A program made the translations under genes and the position numbers. Of a stretch of 60,237 bases of DNA, positions 9,711-18,449 are shown one piece after another. The DNA comes from SIG350 sp964520895 (lineage in GTDB: Bacteria > Bacillota > Clostridia > TANB77 > SIG350): the NCBI GenBank assembly GCA_964520895.1, contig CAZFOR010000003.1:1-60237 (forward strand), written 5' to 3'. Positions within the stretch are counted from its first letter, which is position 1, and the number at the start of each line of letters is the position of its first letter. The notes beneath the pieces were generated by a model. The model ran no database searches and was not told the DNA's origin. It was given only the letters and a program-made list of their open reading frames with translations.

Positions 9711-9748
9711 AAAGTGGTTAGAAACAAATAATTTCTAATCACTTTTTA
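9711..9748 (+). terminator. Rho-independent terminator of the ftsEX operon
   Basis: AAAGTGGTTAGAAA pairs with TTTCTAATCACTTT (one wobble) across a 7-base loop and runs into TTAATTT. Confidence 0.8.
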
Positions 9749-9775
9749 ATTTCGACATAATCGATATAATAAATA

Positions 9776-9804
9776 TTGACAAAAAAGTAAATGTGTAATA
9801 AGAT
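9776..9804 (+). promoter_or_regulatory. Promoter before the small anchored protein
   Basis: TTGACA at 9776-9781 and TAAGAT at 9799-9804 are 17 bases apart, the same pair of boxes used by the tRNA operon near 30.9 kb. Transcription would begin at about 9811, giving a leader made almost only of A residues. Confidence 0.55.
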
Positions 9805-9844
9805 ATAATTGTAAAAAAAAACAAAAAAAATTGCCTACATTTAC

Positions 9845-10306
9845 TTGACACATACAGCACTGCTTATAGCAGGAGCAGTATTATTAGTAATAGCACTAAT
9901 AGCTGTAGGTATGGGAATATTTGGAACTGCTAGAGGCGTAGTAAATCAAGCTCAAGGGCAAATAGATAATATGAGTATACAAATGCATAATAGACAATTT
10001 GAACCATACGAAGGTGTAGGTAAAACATACGGAGAAATAAAGGAGTGTTTGACTGCAATAGTTTCAAATAATGACAGTGCTACATTAGATGCTTTTAAAA
10101 TTACTTTAAAAAACTTACCTATTCCAAGACCAGGAGGCTTTAGTGGTACTAAGTTAGCGAATAGCGAAATCAATGAACTTGATGATATACCTATGTATTT
10201 AAATGACTTTGTATCTTCTTGGAAAGAATACAAAAACGAAACATATAAAATAAGATTTACTTATAGTGAAGAAGGAATAATAGATGGATGTATAATTGAA
10301 GTATAA
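9845..10306 (+). CDS. Membrane-anchored small protein of unknown function; start uncertain
   Basis: About 153 residues. The N terminus is one hydrophobic segment (HTALLIAGAVLLVIALIAVG) followed by MGIFGTARGVVNQAQGQIDNM, an arrangement like class III/Flp-type pilins or simple N-terminal anchors. The rest is a soluble domain ending in IRFTYSEEGIIDGCIIEV. No ribosome site is visible. TTG 9845 is the first usual start, but the frame is open back to 9815 through an A-rich tract and an ATT at 9830, so the true start may be upstream or initiation may use the poly(A) leader. It has its own promoter and terminator. Function unknown. Confidence 0.6.
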   Translation: MTHTALLIAGAVLLVIALIAVGMGIFGTARGVVNQAQGQIDNMSIQMHNRQFEPYEGVGKTYGEIKECLTAIVSNNDSATLDAFKITLKNLPIPRPGGFSGTKLANSEINELDDIPMYLNDFVSSWKEYKNETYKIRFTYSEEGIIDGCIIEV

Positions 10307-10326
10307 AATATAATTACTCTAGAAAT

Positions 10327-10370
10327 AAAAGAATACATATGTTATTATATTAATTTATGTATTCTTTTTT
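10327..10370 (+). terminator. Rho-independent terminator
   Basis: AAAAGAATACATA pairs with TATGTATTCTTTT across a 16-base loop, and the stem runs into TTTTTT. Confidence 0.75.
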
Positions 10371-10409
10371 GCGTATAAATATAATTTTTGTAAATATTTT
10401 AATTTGTTA

Positions 10410-10438
10410 TTCACAATAATAAACTTATGTGATAAAAT
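10410..10438 (+). promoter_or_regulatory. Promoter of the S41 peptidase gene
   Basis: TTCACA at 10410-10415 and TAAAAT at 10433-10438 are 17 bases apart, with TATGTGA directly before the -10. Confidence 0.55.
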
Positions 10439-10467
10439 GTATTTGTTAAATACTAAGGAGGAAAGAA

Positions 10468-11661
10468 ATGGATAAAATAGAGAAAATTTTTAAAACGGTT
10501 GCCCTAATATTGATAACAGCATTAGTTACAATAATATTAACTACTAATTATATAATAAAAAGAGAAAAGAATAGCAATGAAGACCTATTTGGAGCTAATT
10601 TGTCTAGTACACAATTTTCAAAACTTAAAGGAGTATATGGCTTAATTAAAAATACATACTATAAAGAAGTAAGTGATGAAGATTTAGAGGAAGCTGCAAT
10701 AGCTGGTATGTTAGAAGGACTAGATGATCCATATTCATATTATATGAATGCAGAAGAATATTCAGCATTTAATGAAGAAACTTCTGGAAACTATACAGGA
10801 ATAGGACTATATCTAAGAAATAATGCTGAAAAAAATGTAATTGAAGTAATATCCCCGATTAAAGATACACCTGCATATAAAGCAGATATTAAAACAGGAG
10901 ATTATATAGTAGCAGTTGATGATGTGATATACGAGGGTAATCAAATGTCACAAGCAGTTAAAAATATTAAAGGTGAAGCTGGTACTAGCGTTAAGATTAC
11001 AATAGTTAGGGATAATGAAGAAATAGAAAAAACATTAAAAAGAGAAGATATTAATATATTAGAATTAGAATATGAAGTTTTATCAAATAATATTGGATAT
11101 ATAAATATTAAATTATTTGACAAGGATGTTTCAACAGATTTTGAAAAGGCATATAATGAATTAATGAAAAAAAATATTAAGGGATTAATAATAGATGTAA
11201 GGGATAATCCGGGTGGACTATTATCAGAAGTTGTAAAAATTTCAGACATGTTAGTGCCAGAAGGATTAAGTGTATATACTGTTGATGCACAAGGAAATAG
11301 AAAAGATTATACATCGGATGCTAAAAAAATCGAGATACCCCTAGTTGTATTAGTTAATGATGGTAGTGCTAGTGCTTCTGAAATCCTAGCAGGAGCTGTT
11401 AAAGATCATGGAGTTGGAACAATTGTTGGTATTACTAGTTATGGAAAAGGATTAGTTCAAACAGTTAGACAACTAAATAATAATGATGCTATAAAAATAA
11501 CAACATCCGAATATTTTACACCTAATGGTAATAAAATAAACGAAATTGGTGTTGTGCCAGATGTTGAAATTGATTTAACAGATGAGTTAAAGAAGAAAAT
11601 AATATTAACACATAGTGAAGATATACAATTACAAAAAGCTATTGAAGTAATAAAGAAATAA
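10468..11661 (+). CDS. S41 family C-terminal processing peptidase (CtpA-like)
   Basis: 397 residues. A single N-terminal helix (residues about 8-29) anchors the protein outside the membrane. A PDZ domain follows at about 105-190 (YTGIGLYLRNN, DTPAYKADIKTGDYIVAVDD). The S41 domain carries RDNPGGLLSEVVKISD, the catalytic Ser in NDGSASASEILAGAVKDH and the catalytic Lys in SYGKGLVQTVRQL. Family members trim exported proteins and cell-wall hydrolases. Its place after ftsEX and a PcsB-like hydrolase suggests an envelope role. AAGGAGG precedes the ATG. Confidence 0.93.
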   Translation: MDKIEKIFKTVALILITALVTIILTTNYIIKREKNSNEDLFGANLSSTQFSKLKGVYGLIKNTYYKEVSDEDLEEAAIAGMLEGLDDPYSYYMNAEEYSAFNEETSGNYTGIGLYLRNNAEKNVIEVISPIKDTPAYKADIKTGDYIVAVDDVIYEGNQMSQAVKNIKGEAGTSVKITIVRDNEEIEKTLKREDINILELEYEVLSNNIGYINIKLFDKDVSTDFEKAYNELMKKNIKGLIIDVRDNPGGLLSEVVKISDMLVPEGLSVYTVDAQGNRKDYTSDAKKIEIPLVVLVNDGSASASEILAGAVKDHGVGTIVGITSYGKGLVQTVRQLNNNDAIKITTSEYFTPNGNKINEIGVVPDVEIDLTDELKKKIILTHSEDIQLQKAIEVIKK

Positions 11662-11674
11662 TTAACCAAATTAT

Positions 11675-11705
11675 ACAACTACTCATATAATATATGGGTG
11701 GTTGT
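11675..11705 (+). promoter_or_regulatory. Hairpin covering the rhodanese ribosome-binding site
   Basis: In RNA, bases 11675-11688 pair with 11692-11705 over all 14 positions, counting two G-U pairs, around a 3-base loop. The right arm contains GGGUGG, the presumed ribosome site, and ends exactly at the base before AUG 11706. There is no U-run, so it is not a terminator. Translation of the rhodanese should be poor unless the stem is opened. Confidence 0.55.
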
Positions 11706-11993
11706 ATGTATAAAAGATTAAAAAACAATTTTGTAATAGTTGATGTAAGGGAAAAAGAAGAGCATGATAGTAGTAATGAGTGCATAAAGCAACATACAAT
11801 AAATATTCCATATTATGAGATTTTAAGTAAAATAAAGAAATTAAAATTAAAAAAGGATACTCCTATTTTCGTATTTTGTAGTACTGGAAAAAGAAGTAAA
11901 ATTGCAGCAATATCATTAATAGAGCAAGGATATACGAATATTTTTGATTTAGGCGGGGTAGAAGGATTAAAATATATAATTGATAGCCTTTAA
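11706..11993 (+). CDS. Rhodanese-like domain protein
   Basis: 95 residues forming one rhodanese domain, with VDVREKEEHDSSNECI and the active-site loop FCSTGKRS, whose Cys would carry a persulfide. Such stand-alone domains move sulfur or act as thiol carriers. ATG 11706 follows GGGTGG by four bases. The in-frame ATG at 11694 lies inside the hairpin and has no ribosome site. It is 44 bases after the S41 gene and may share its transcript. Confidence 0.8.
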   Translation: MYKRLKNNFVIVDVREKEEHDSSNECIKQHTINIPYYEILSKIKKLKLKKDTPIFVFCSTGKRSKIAAISLIEQGYTNIFDLGGVEGLKYIIDSL

Positions 11994-12008
11994 TAAGTAA
12001 TATTTATG

Positions 12009-12045
12009 AAATGAATTATGTAATTACATAGTTCATTTGTTTTTA
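12009..12045 (+). terminator. Rho-independent terminator after the rhodanese
   Basis: AAATGAATTATGTAA is followed at once by TTACATAGTTCATTT (one wobble), folding to a long hairpin, then GTTTTTAATT. Confidence 0.7.
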
Positions 12046-12247
12046 ATTACAAAAAAATAGATGAAATTATGTATAAAATTTATACAATTGAATACATATA
12101 TAATGAAACTGAAAAATGCAAACAGCAAAATATAAAGAAATAAAGAGTAAATCGAAAAAAAACAGAGGAAACGAGAGGAACCTTAAATTTAATACAAAAA
12201 AACAAACTGTTTTTTGGATTAATGGTGGCTTATGAAAGATAATGAAT
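12046..12247 (+). other. Gene-free stretch, possible structured leader
   Basis: No open gene is supported here. Segments AAAAAACAG (about 12156) and CTGTTTTTT (about 12209) can pair around a purine-rich middle (GAGGAAACGAGAGGAACC). A TATATAATG box lies near 12092, so a transcript carrying a structured leader into the 3D-domain gene is conceivable. I could not match it to a known riboswitch. Confidence 0.25.
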
Positions 12248-12276
12248 TTGACAAAAATGTAAATTAATAGTAAAAT
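12248..12276 (+). promoter_or_regulatory. Promoter of the G5/3D protein gene
   Basis: TTGACA at 12248-12253 and TAAAAT at 12271-12276 are 17 bases apart, 30 bases before the start codon. Confidence 0.6.
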
Positions 12277-12305
12277 TATAGAGCTCTAACTGAAAGGAGA
12301 GATTT

Positions 12306-13199
12306 ATGGAAGTAAACACGAGAAATATAATTACTATATGTAAGAAATACATGTTATTAATAGTAATTATGGTAATCTCAGTAATAACAGGATATTTAGT
12401 TTTTTCTGCTAATACAAATAATATAACACTTGAAAATGTTTCATATGCAAATAATGTTAATCAAGAAACAGATTCAAATGTAGATAATGTTGAAGTAGTA
12501 GAAAATGAAAATAATTTAACAACATCAGGGTTAAGCATAGATGATATTATAAATAAAAACAAAGTAGTAATCGAAAAAATTCAAGTTGAAAAAGAAGAAA
12601 TACCTTTTCAAACAATTGAGTTAGGAGCAAGTAGAACTGGAACAGCGACAGTTCTAACAAAAGGTGTAAATGGTGAAAAAAAAGTAACATATAAAGTTAG
12701 ATATGAAGATGATGTAGAAGTTAATAAAACTGAAATTGATAATACTATATCTAAAAAAGCAGTAAATAAAGTTGTTCAATATCAAACAGCTACTGCAATT
12801 TCAAGAAGTGGTGATACAGTGTCTAGAACATCAATAGTAGCTGATACTACTGCACCTGTATCAGGATATTCAAAAGCTATAGAAATGAAATTTACATCAT
12901 ATTGTTTATGTAAAAAATGTACTGGTAAATCACCAGGTGATAAGGGATATGGAGTAACAGCATCAGGTTATAAAATTACACCAGGTCAAAATCAAAAAGT
13001 AGTAGCAGTTGATCCAAAGGTTATACCATTAGGATCAAAAGTATATGTTCAAGGGTTAAATGGCATGCCGGACTACGGATATGCTATTGCAGCAGATACT
13101 GGTGGTGCTATAAAAGGTAATAAAATAGACTTATATGTAGACTCACATGGTCAAACACCATGGTGGACAGTTGGAAAAGTTAAAGTTTATGTATTATAG
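12306..13199 (+). CDS. G5 and 3D domain cell-wall protein
   Basis: 297 residues. An N-terminal helix or signal anchor (residues about 14-36) precedes an acidic Asn-rich linker. A G5 domain follows at about 95-160 (PFQTIELGASRTGTATV, KGVNGEKKVTYKVRYEDD). The C-terminal 3D domain carries the three Asp that name it, in AVDPKVIPLGSKVYV, AADTGGAIKGNKIDLYVDS. It resembles YabE/Rpf-type lytic transglycosylases that open peptidoglycan during growth. A CLCKKC pair at about residues 201-206 is unusual for such a domain. AAAGGAGAG precedes the ATG. Confidence 0.9.
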   Translation: MEVNTRNIITICKKYMLLIVIMVISVITGYLVFSANTNNITLENVSYANNVNQETDSNVDNVEVVENENNLTTSGLSIDDIINKNKVVIEKIQVEKEEIPFQTIELGASRTGTATVLTKGVNGEKKVTYKVRYEDDVEVNKTEIDNTISKKAVNKVVQYQTATAISRSGDTVSRTSIVADTTAPVSGYSKAIEMKFTSYCLCKKCTGKSPGDKGYGVTASGYKITPGQNQKVVAVDPKVIPLGSKVYVQGLNGMPDYGYAIAADTGGAIKGNKIDLYVDSHGQTPWWTVGKVKVYVL

Positions 13200-13231
13200 T
13201 AATTGACTTTTTATTAAAAAAAGTATATATT

Positions 13232-13264
13232 GTATGAGTAATAGTAATTGCTCATACTTTTTTA
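13232..13264 (+). terminator. Rho-independent terminator
   Basis: GTATGAG and CTCATAC pair across a 12-base loop and are followed by TTTTTTT. Confidence 0.75.
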
Positions 13265-13278
13265 AATGAGAGGTTTTT

Positions 13279-14151
13279 ATGGAGAATTTAGTTGAAGAAA
13301 CAAAACAAGTAATGAGACAATATGGAGTTGTTGCGGATAAAAGGTTTGGACAGAACTTTTTAGTATGTGATTATACTGTAAGTCAAATCATTGAAAAGTC
13401 AGAGATATCTAATAATGATTTAGTTATTGAAATAGGTCCTGGACTAGGGACACTTACTAAACATTTGTTAGAAAAAGCTGGTAAGGTAATATGTATTGAA
13501 TTAGATAAAAGAATGATAAGCGTTCTAGAAGGACGATTTGCAAATTGTGATAATTTAGAAATTGTTTTTGGTGATATTTTAAAAATTGATTTAAAACAAT
13601 TAATTGAAAATAATAGTCAGTTTGAAAAAGTAAAAATAGTAGCAAACTTACCATATTATATAACATCACCAATTATAATGAAGTTATTAGAAGAAAGACT
13701 TAATATTGATACAATAACAATAATGATACAAAAAGAAGTTGCAGATCGAATAGTTGCAGACCCAGGTAATAAAGATTTTGGTGTACTAACACTAAGTACA
13801 AGTTATTATGCAAAAGCTAGAAGTTTACTTCAGGTTACGAGAGATAAGTTTATTCCTGCACCAAATGTAGATTCAACAGTTATACTTTTAGAAGTATACA
13901 AAGACAAAGTCTATGATGTTAAAGATGAGAAACTACTATTTTCCGTAATAAAAGGTGGTTTTTCACAAAGAAGAAAAATGTTTATAAATTCTATTGAAAC
14001 AGTACTAAGAGGTTATCAAATAGATAAACAAGATTTCAAAGATATATTATGTAAGTATAATATAAATGAAATGGTAAGGGCAGAAGAATTAGGGTTAAAT
14101 GAGTTTATAAATATTGCAAATGAAATATATTATATAATAAACAAAAGATAG
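13279..14151 (+). CDS. rsmA: 16S rRNA dimethyladenosine transferase RsmA (KsgA)
   Basis: 290 residues, the usual length. It dimethylates two adjacent adenosines near the 3' end of 16S rRNA during 30S assembly. Motifs are KRFGQNFLVCD, the SAM-binding VIEIGPGLGTLTKHL, CIELDKRM, FGDILKIDL, the catalytic NLPYYITSPI and FSQRRKMF. It starts just after the previous gene's terminator and is followed within 9 bases by a GGDEF protein. Confidence 0.95.
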   Translation: MENLVEETKQVMRQYGVVADKRFGQNFLVCDYTVSQIIEKSEISNNDLVIEIGPGLGTLTKHLLEKAGKVICIELDKRMISVLEGRFANCDNLEIVFGDILKIDLKQLIENNSQFEKVKIVANLPYYITSPIIMKLLEERLNIDTITIMIQKEVADRIVADPGNKDFGVLTLSTSYYAKARSLLQVTRDKFIPAPNVDSTVILLEVYKDKVYDVKDEKLLFSVIKGGFSQRRKMFINSIETVLRGYQIDKQDFKDILCKYNINEMVRAEELGLNEFINIANEIYYIINKR

Positions 14152-14159
14152 GTGATTAA

Positions 14160-15086
14160 ATGATAAAGAAAAATATTTTGGTAATTGAAGATAAAAAAGA
14201 AATTATAGATGTGTTAGAAAAAATGTTTGAAAATGAAAAGTCAGAATATGACATAGTTTTTTCGTTTTCAGATTCTGATAGTATTAATGAAGCTATGAAA
14301 AATGTACATGATGTAGTATTAATAAATAGTGATAATGCAATACAAATTTATTCTCAAATTACTGAAGGTATGGAATCATTTATGTCACCAACAATTTGTA
14401 TTTCATCTGCTTCATATAAAAATGTAATAATAGATGTTTTGAAATCAGGAATTAATCAATATATGGTTAAACCTATTGATGTAGAATATCTATATTATAC
14501 AATAAAAAATTATATTAGATTAATATATAATAATAAAACAGTAAGTCCGCTAACAGGTTTACCTGGTAATATTCAAATTGATAATGAATTAAAAAAGAAT
14601 ATTATTAAAAAAGATGAATTTGCAGTACTATATTTTGATTTAGATAATTTTAAAGCATATAATGATACATATGGTTTTTTAAAAGGTGATGATGTAATTA
14701 GATTTACAGCTACAACAATATTAGATATTATGAGACAATATGCAAATGAAAATGATTTTGTTGGACATATTGGAGGAGATGATTTTGTAGCAATAACAAC
14801 TAGTAGAGCAATAGATAAAATATGTATCGAAATAATTAATACTTTTGACAAAGGTATTTTAAATTTGCTTAGTAAAACAGACAAAGAAAGAGGCTTTTTT
14901 GAAGTACCAAATAGAAAAGGTATAATTGAACAGTATCCACTTACTTCTATATCAATAGGTGTTGTAATTGTTGATAAAAATCAAAAAATCGACAGATTAG
15001 AAATAGGAGAAATTGGAGCCCAAGTTAAACATAAAGCTAAAACCATTCATGGTAGTGCTTATGTAATAAATAAAAGAATGATGTAA
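14160..15086 (+). CDS. Receiver-like plus GGDEF domain protein (diguanylate cyclase)
   Basis: 308 residues. Residues 1-120 have the receiver fold (ILVIEDKKEIIDVL, VKPIDVEYLY), but the phospho-acceptor position reads VVLINSDN, with Asn where Asp is expected. Residues about 130-305 are a GGDEF domain with the signature GHIGGDDFVAI and substrate region FDLDNFKAYND. The RxxD inhibitory site before the signature is replaced by NEND, so product feedback is probably lost. It may make c-di-GMP without phospho-control. It is co-transcribed with rsmA (9-base gap). Confidence 0.85.
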   Translation: MIKKNILVIEDKKEIIDVLEKMFENEKSEYDIVFSFSDSDSINEAMKNVHDVVLINSDNAIQIYSQITEGMESFMSPTICISSASYKNVIIDVLKSGINQYMVKPIDVEYLYYTIKNYIRLIYNNKTVSPLTGLPGNIQIDNELKKNIIKKDEFAVLYFDLDNFKAYNDTYGFLKGDDVIRFTATTILDIMRQYANENDFVGHIGGDDFVAITTSRAIDKICIEIINTFDKGILNLLSKTDKERGFFEVPNRKGIIEQYPLTSISIGVVIVDKNQKIDRLEIGEIGAQVKHKAKTIHGSAYVINKRMM

Positions 15087-15100
15087 GGAGTGTTTTAAGT

Positions 15101-16432
15101 ATGAAAAAATTTTTATCAATTTTATTAGTTTTGGCAATGGTGTTTGTGTTAAGTTGTTCAGTTTTTGCAACTGAGACTGTAACAAGTGAGGAAAATGTTG
15201 ATACAGCAAGTCAAGTTGAAGAAATAAGTAATGTAGAAGAAGAACATAATCATGAAGGTGAAGAAGCAACTACTCAGACAACTGGTGTAGATGAAACAAC
15301 AGATATAACTGCTACGCCAAGTGAAGAAGCTGTAGAAGAAGAAAATAAAGAAGATATGTTTTTAACTGCAAAAGTAATTGAAGCAGGAAAAATTACAGAA
15401 GAACAAACAACAAATCAGTATGGTGCAGCAATAACAGCAAGTGTACAAAAAATAAAAGTTAAAGTATTAAATGGAACAACACATAAAAATCAAGAAGTTG
15501 AAATAACACATCAACTAACAAAGAATGATCAAACAGGAGAAGTAACAGGAAATTTAAAAGTAGGTCAAAAAGTATTTGTACAAGTATATGATACACAAGA
15601 TGAAAATGGGCAGCCAACTACAATGGGACAAGTTGTATTAGCTAGAAAAGACAATGCTATATTAATAGTAGCTATAATAATAATAGTAGCATTACTAGTA
15701 TTATCAGTTCTTAATGGATTGAAAACAGTTGGGGTTATGTTATTAAATACAATTGTAACTGTTGCAGGTTTCTTAATACTATATTTCTTAAAAATACCAG
15801 CAATAGTAACATTAGCAATATTAGCAGTTGTAATTATAGTTACAAACATGTTAATTTTACAAAAACCTTCAAAAGAGACTTGGGTAACTATTTTAGCAAT
15901 AGTATTAGCAACAGTAGTTACATTTGGAGTATTAACATTAGTAGTTAGTGCAATAGGGTTAAGAGATAGTTCTACATTTGATTTATCAATTACACAAGAA
16001 GAAATTGATAGTATGAAAATGTATTATGGAATTGAATTAAAACCATTACAAGTTGAATATATTGATGTATTATCAGCAATAATGATTATTATATCTTTAG
16101 GTGTTACTATGGATATAGCAATAACATCTTGTAAAAAAGCACAATTAGGAAAAAGTTTTATGGAGACTTTAAAAGAAATTTCAACAAAATTACCAAAGAG
16201 ATTAAATACAGTATACCTAATTGTTTTAGCAGTATTTTTAATGCAATTTATTCAAGCAGGAATTTACAGATATCCATTAATGTTAATATTTAATGATGAT
16301 CAAGTATTTATTGAGGCGATAAAGATGATAGTTGTATTAATAAATCCTATTATAGTTATACCAATTACTGTATTATTAACTAAAGAATTATTAGGTGATA
16401 AAAGAGCAATTGAAGAGCCTAAAAAGGATTAA
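15101..16432 (+). CDS. YibE/F family membrane protein
   Basis: 443 residues. A signal peptide (residues 1-24, ending VFATET) is followed by an acidic segment with HNHEGEE, a soluble domain to about residue 180 and then YibE/F transmembrane helices (six or more, from about residue 184). GQVVLARKDN precedes the first of these helices, and LKTVGVMLLNTIVTV and SLGVTMDIAITSCKKA lie among the later ones. The family is present in many Firmicutes, with a role in transport or secretion that is not settled. It follows the GGDEF gene by 14 bases and ends at a strong terminator. Confidence 0.9.
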   Translation: MKKFLSILLVLAMVFVLSCSVFATETVTSEENVDTASQVEEISNVEEEHNHEGEEATTQTTGVDETTDITATPSEEAVEEENKEDMFLTAKVIEAGKITEEQTTNQYGAAITASVQKIKVKVLNGTTHKNQEVEITHQLTKNDQTGEVTGNLKVGQKVFVQVYDTQDENGQPTTMGQVVLARKDNAILIVAIIIIVALLVLSVLNGLKTVGVMLLNTIVTVAGFLILYFLKIPAIVTLAILAVVIIVTNMLILQKPSKETWVTILAIVLATVVTFGVLTLVVSAIGLRDSSTFDLSITQEEIDSMKMYYGIELKPLQVEYIDVLSAIMIIISLGVTMDIAITSCKKAQLGKSFMETLKEISTKLPKRLNTVYLIVLAVFLMQFIQAGIYRYPLMLIFNDDQVFIEAIKMIVVLINPIIVIPITVLLTKELLGDKRAIEEPKKD

Positions 16433-16469
16433 TATAAAAATATAGTAAAATATTGCAAAGTAATGTTAT

Positions 16470-16507
16470 AGTTGGATGTCAAATTTAGTTTGATATCCAA
16501 CTTTTTT
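16470..16507 (+). terminator. Rho-independent terminator after the YibE/F gene
   Basis: GTTGGATGTCAAA pairs with TTTGATATCCAAC (one wobble), with a 5-base loop, then TTTTTT. Confidence 0.88.
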
Positions 16508-16566
16508 GATGTTTTATTAAAAAAATTAAATATATTTTGGTTAAACTATTTTTTAAATAATACTTA

Positions 16567-16577
16567 TGTGATATAAT
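16567..16577 (+). promoter_or_regulatory. Extended -10 promoter of the DUF5711-CvpA-LCP-rsfS-leuS operon
   Basis: TGTGATATAAT includes TATAAT at 16572-16577 with an upstream TGn. No clear -35 is visible at 17 bases. Confidence 0.5.
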
Positions 16578-16603
16578 AATCCATATTGTATAGGGGTGAA
16601 TTT

Positions 16604-17773
16604 ATGTATTTTGAAGAGTTTAATAAAACTAAGAAATTTAAATTTAATTTAAAAACAATAATTATACTAAGCATAATAATTGGTGTAATAATAGTTTTTC
16701 TTTTATATAAAATTAACTATAAATTTAGAACAGCAGTTAATAATATATTAACATTAAAACCATCAATTAACATTAGTTTAACTACGCTAGATATTGCACA
16801 AGAAGATGTTAAGTTGAGTATAGGATATGATAAATATTTAGCTATTCTTAATCAAAATATATTAACTGGGTATAATAATTCTAATACAGAGGAATTTAAA
16901 AATACACTTAATATATCAAGCCCTATATATTATGCAAATGGAAAGTATATTGTTATTGCAGAAAGTAATGGAAAAAAAGTTTGTTTGTATGAGGGTAAAA
17001 ATCTTGTTTATGAAAAAGAGTATGATGGTGAAATATCAAAAGTAACAGTAAATAAAAATGGATATGTAGCAATATGTATGAGTAAAAGTGGTTATAGAAC
17101 AGTAATTATGTTAAATAATCCACAAGGTGATGAAATGTTTAGTACATTTTTGAAATCAACATATGCAAGTGATGTTTGTATATCAGATAATAACAAATTA
17201 ATGGCAATATCTGAAATAGATACATCAGGAATACAAGTATTATCAGGTATTAAGTTTGTACAAATTGATAAAATTAAAGAAGAAAACTATATTGTCAATA
17301 CTGAAAAAGATACAGATATTCTAATTTCAAAAATTGAATTTTTAAATAATAATGAATTAACATGTTTATCAGATAAAAATGTTTGTATAATAGATGAACA
17401 AGGTAATAAAAAACAAGTAATCGATATTTCAGATAAAAATATAACAAATGTAGATATTAGTTTAGGAAAATACATAGTTGTTGCTAAAAAAAGTTCAAAT
17501 ACTATTTTTAATACTAATACAGATATATTGGTATATGATAAAGATGGAAAAGAAATTGGGAAATATACTCTTGAAGGAACTATAAAAGAACTAACTGTAA
17601 AAGATAATGTTATTTGTGCAAGTATTGGACAACAAGTTCATTTTATGTCAGCAACATGTAGACCAATAAAAAAATATGACGCTGATATGGATGTAAAACA
17701 AATAATATTATATGATAATTCTAATATGGTGGCACTAATATATAGAAACAAAATTGAATTAATGAATATATAG
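16604..17773 (+). CDS. DUF5711 family membrane-anchored beta-propeller-like protein
   Basis: 390 residues. A basic N terminus (KKFKFNLK) leads to one helix (residues about 20-42). The rest is extracytoplasmic, made of repeated blade-like strands such as YAISP-type turns, YKGKNLVYEKEYDGEI-like segments and KNGYVAICMSKSGYRTV. This matches DUF5711, seen next to envelope genes in Clostridia; function unknown. ATG 16604 follows AGGGGTG; an upstream TTG would swallow it. The gap to cvpA is 10 bases. Confidence 0.75.
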   Translation: MYFEEFNKTKKFKFNLKTIIILSIIIGVIIVFLLYKINYKFRTAVNNILTLKPSINISLTTLDIAQEDVKLSIGYDKYLAILNQNILTGYNNSNTEEFKNTLNISSPIYYANGKYIVIAESNGKKVCLYEGKNLVYEKEYDGEISKVTVNKNGYVAICMSKSGYRTVIMLNNPQGDEMFSTFLKSTYASDVCISDNNKLMAISEIDTSGIQVLSGIKFVQIDKIKEENYIVNTEKDTDILISKIEFLNNNELTCLSDKNVCIIDEQGNKKQVIDISDKNITNVDISLGKYIVVAKKSSNTIFNTNTDILVYDKDGKEIGKYTLEGTIKELTVKDNVICASIGQQVHFMSATCRPIKKYDADMDVKQIILYDNSNMVALIYRNKIELMNI

Positions 17774-17783
17774 GTGGTGAAAT

Positions 17784-18449
17784 ATGGATATTGTATTAAT
17801 AATTATTTTACTTTTGGGAATACTTATAGGGTATAAAAGAGGATTAATAAATGTAGTATTTAGTATTATAGGTATATTTTTAGCAATAGCACTGGCTTTA
17901 ATGTCATATAAAATAGTTGTAAAAAATATTGTCCCTAAAACAGGTTTAGATAAGACAGTATATTCATTTATTGATAATAAATTTAAGCAAAAAGGTGAAG
18001 AAGTATTAGATAGTTCTATCAATTTACCAGAATCAATGCAATCATATTTTGATTCAACTATTATAGTTAATCAATCATCTAGTTCAATAGTAGAAAAAAC
18101 ATCTAATTTTGTCGTAAATGTAATAACTTTATTAGTTTTAATAATTATATATTATATTGTTATTTTAATTATAAGGATTTTATTAAATAAAATTGCAAAA
18201 TTACCAGTATTAAATGGAATAAATAAAATAGGTGGGGCAATTTTAGGTTTAGTGCAAACAATAATTATAATACTTATTGCATTTACATTAATTAGTTTTT
18301 ATGCTACAGTTGGTAAAGCAGAAAAACTTAATGATATGATTAACAATTCTGTTATAGCAAAAGTAATATATGATAATAATATATTAACAAAAATAATAAT
18401 AAAAAATGAAGTAGAAAAAGGAGAGACAAATAATAATGGGAATATTTAG
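17784..18449 (+). CDS. cvpA: CvpA family membrane protein
   Basis: 221 residues with four hydrophobic segments. The start MDIVLIIILLLGILIGYKRG and the late GGAILGLVQTIIIILIAF match CvpA, a membrane family first tied to colicin V production and now to envelope stress. The ribosome site is TAGGTGGTG. Its last 14 bases overlap the LCP gene, so the two are translationally coupled. Confidence 0.85.
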   Translation: MDIVLIIILLLGILIGYKRGLINVVFSIIGIFLAIALALMSYKIVVKNIVPKTGLDKTVYSFIDNKFKQKGEEVLDSSINLPESMQSYFDSTIIVNQSSSSIVEKTSNFVVNVITLLVLIIIYYIVILIIRILLNKIAKLPVLNGINKIGGAILGLVQTIIIILIAFTLISFYATVGKAEKLNDMINNSVIAKVIYDNNILTKIIIKNEVEKGETNNNGNI

